DNA of 43,347 bases from Bacillota bacterium (GTDB lineage Bacteria; Bacillota; Desulfitobacteriia; Desulfitobacteriales; JAJXUE01), in the NCBI GenBank assembly GCA_021786555.1, contig JAJYNB010000108.1, positions 1 to 43,347 on the forward strand, in the 5' to 3' direction. Made by a program: the position numbers and the translations under genes. The notes beneath the pieces are model-generated. The model worked only from the letters and a program-made list of their open reading frames with translations. It searched no databases and was not told where the DNA came from. This document shows, piece after piece, positions 42,064-43,347 of the stretch. Positions within the stretch are counted from its first letter, which is position 1, and every line of letters begins with the position of its first letter.

Positions 42064-42079
42064 TGGAAGAGTAGTTGCT
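42064..42079 (+). promoter_or_regulatory. Candidate sigma-54 promoter P4
   Basis: TGGAAGAGTAGTTGCT has GG at 42065-42066 and GC at 42077-42078 with 10 bp between; the -24 half is a weaker match than in P1-P3 (TGGAA, not TGGCA). The predicted start (about 42090) would leave a leader of only about 19 nt that begins at the ribosome site. No dyads like those of P1/P2 precede it. Tentative. Confidence 0.35.
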
Positions 42080-42108
42080 AACTGGATAGAGAAAGGAGTG
42101 GTTTGAGG

Positions 42109-43347
42109 ATGGTGGACGCCAGTAAGGATTTAGAGGAAGCTTTACATGAGTGGTACCTAAAGAACGGCGTGGACCACTACCCTGTGGTGTCGACCAGCGG
42201 CGGCCTGCCTGTAAAGGCCCTGTATACCCCGCTGGAAACGGCAGGAACAGAATATATTGAGAAAATCGGCCTTCCGGGCGAGTACCCCTTTACCAGGGGA
42301 GTATACCCGCTGATGTACCGCAGCAAGGTTTGGACCATGCGCCAGTACTCGGGCTATGCCACGGCCAAGGAAAGCAACGAACGCAACAAATTCCTTTATC
42401 AGCAGGGAGTGACCGGGTTAAGTGTGGCTTTCGATTTGCCCAGCCAGATGGGGTACGACTCAGACGACCCGGAAATCGTGGATGAGGTCGGCAGGGTCGG
42501 AGTAGCTATCGATACCCTGGCCGACATGGAATTATTGTTTAAAGACATACCCCTGGATCAGATCAGCACATCATTTACCATCAACGCCATCACCCCGATA
42601 ATCCTGGCCATGTATATCGCGGTGGGCGAGAAGCAGGGGATTCCCCGGGCCAAGCTTACCGGAACGGTGCAGAACGATATCCTGAAAGAGTACTTTTCCC
42701 GCGGAGCATTTATCTTCCCGCCCCGCCCAGCCCTGCGCATGATAGCGGACACATTTAGTTTTTGCAGCCAGGAGATGCCCAAGTTTGTGCCGGTCAGCGT
42801 TTGCGGCTATCACATCCGGGAAACCGGAGCGGACGCGGTGCAGGAGATCGCTTACGCCTTTCTCAACGCCATGGCTTACATAGATGAGGCCCTGGCCAGG
42901 GGGCTGAACATTGATGACTTTGCGTCGAGGATCAGCTTTAACTTTGCCGCCCACATGAACCTGTTTGAAGAGGTTGCCAAATTCCGGGCTGCCAGGCGCA
43001 TCTGGGCCAGGCTCTTGCGCGAACACTATCAGGCCAAAAACCCCAAGTCGTGGAAGATGCTGTTCTTTGCCGGCACGGGCGGCAGCACCTATACCGCGCA
43101 GCAACCGGAGAACAATATCGTGCGCGGCACGATTGAAACCTTGGCCATAGTATTAGGCGGCGGACAGGCGCTTACTGTAAATACCAAAGACGAAGGTCAT
43201 GCCATCCCCTCGGCAAAGGCAACCCTTACCGCCTTGCGCACGCAGCAGCTTGTGGCCCTGGAGTCCGGGGTGACGGACACAGTCGACCCTCTGGGCGGGT
43301 CCTATTACATTGAGAGCCTGACTGATGGAATGGAAGCAAGCATTCTG
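42109..43347 (+). CDS. Coenzyme B12-dependent acyl-CoA mutase, large subunit (3' end missing)
   Basis: 413 residues are visible; the frame is open at the right edge. Clear methylmalonyl-CoA-mutase family: MRQYSGYATAKESNERNKFLYQQG, GLSVAFDLPSQMGYDSDDPE, GTVQNDILKEYFSRG, CGYHIRETGA (active-site His). The Tyr in RQYSG and the Arg in PALRMIAD, which bind the free carboxylate in methylmalonyl-CoA mutase (Y89, R207 by memory), are present. However, the usual HCQT and HTNxxDE pocket motifs read FFAGTGGS and TVNTKDEG, so the acyl group may be larger or different. It resembles mutases that act on branched or aryl-substituted dicarboxyl-CoAs. ATG 42109 follows GAAAGGAG; TTG 42103 is an alternative. The B12-binding domain or subunit would lie beyond the window. 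Confidence 0.88.
   Translation, partial: MVDASKDLEEALHEWYLKNGVDHYPVVSTSGGLPVKALYTPLETAGTEYIEKIGLPGEYPFTRGVYPLMYRSKVWTMRQYSGYATAKESNERNKFLYQQGVTGLSVAFDLPSQMGYDSDDPEIVDEVGRVGVAIDTLADMELLFKDIPLDQISTSFTINAITPIILAMYIAVGEKQGIPRAKLTGTVQNDILKEYFSRGAFIFPPRPALRMIADTFSFCSQEMPKFVPVSVCGYHIRETGADAVQEIAYAFLNAMAYIDEALARGLNIDDFASRISFNFAAHMNLFEEVAKFRAARRIWARLLREHYQAKNPKSWKMLFFAGTGGSTYTAQQPENNIVRGTIETLAIVLGGGQALTVNTKDEGHAIPSAKATLTALRTQQLVALESGVTDTVDPLGGSYYIESLTDGMEASIL

Noticed and set aside
1..43347. tRNA, rRNA or insertion-sequence transposase genes
   Set aside because: I looked for cloverleaf-like and rRNA-like segments and for transposase motifs by eye and saw none; a dedicated RNA scan could still find small RNAs.

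Overview
The window reads as a contiguous piece of an anaerobic Firmicutes chromosome. I suggest Clostridia of the Peptococcaceae/Desulfotomaculum type. The grounds are strong AGGAGG-like ribosome sites with many TTG/GTG starts, oxygen-sensitive Fe-S enzymes, sigma-54 control, and Rho-independent terminators. This is inference; there is no rRNA or other phylogenetic marker. Every gene I can support lies on the + strand. The content is a catabolic island for ring-containing (aromatic, alicyclic or indolic) acids handled as CoA thioesters.

Layout. 1-1.1 kb: the 3' part of a PAS/sigma-54 activator. 1.2-5.3 kb: a sigma-54 promoter and a three-subunit molybdenum hydroxylase of the 4-hydroxybenzoyl-CoA reductase type (alpha, beta with the diagnostic extra 4Fe-4S loop, gamma). 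5.6-15.5 kb: a second sigma-54 promoter of matching architecture, followed by a BadH-like dehydrogenase, a BadI/MenB-like crotonase, a 4-hydroxybutyryl-CoA-dehydratase-like flavoprotein, a PaaK-like ligase, a small orphan protein, an enoyl-CoA hydratase, two decayed gene remnants and a fused 2Fe-2S/molybdopterin oxidoreductase. 16-22.4 kb: a Liv-type ABC transporter and an acyl-CoA ligase. 22.6-24.6 kb: a two-component system. 24.8-30.1 kb: a third sigma-54-type promoter, a 2-enoate-reductase-like enzyme, three small or orphan proteins and a PucR-type regulator. 30.4-39.6 kb: a second Liv-type transporter, indolepyruvate:ferredoxin oxidoreductase (iorAB), an opine-dehydrogenase-family protein and a 3-hydroxyacyl-CoA dehydrogenase. 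39.8-41.5 kb: a class I CoA-transferase-like pair. 41.5-42.1 kb: a non-coding patch with two nearly identical 115-bp inverted-repeat elements. 42.1 kb to the end: the start of a B12-dependent acyl-CoA mutase.

How it may work together. The two transporters would import acids. The PaaK-like and AMP-forming ligases would make CoA thioesters. Molybdenum enzymes, the flavin/Fe-S dehydratase-like protein and the enoate reductase would adjust the ring. The BadH/BadI pair and possibly the CoA-transferase-like pair would open it. Hydratase, 3-hydroxyacyl-CoA dehydrogenase and mutase would finish the chain. What stands out is that several enzymes belong to well-known families but have changes at catalytic or cofactor positions: the CoA-transferase beta Glu is Leu, the dehydratase Glu near its C-terminus is Ser, the BadI Asp/Tyr are gone, the enoate reductase cysteines are rearranged, and the mutase pocket motifs are changed. 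This fits a pathway whose substrate differs from the textbook ones.

The best regulatory discovery is a pair of promoters (before the reductase operon and before the BadH operon). Each has two tandem 17-bp dyads (TGTNTG-N5-CANACA) spaced exactly 19 bp apart and 47-48 bp ahead of the -24 GG, which makes the adjacent activator the obvious candidate regulator. Family residue numbers quoted below come from memory of the literature and were not checked against a database.
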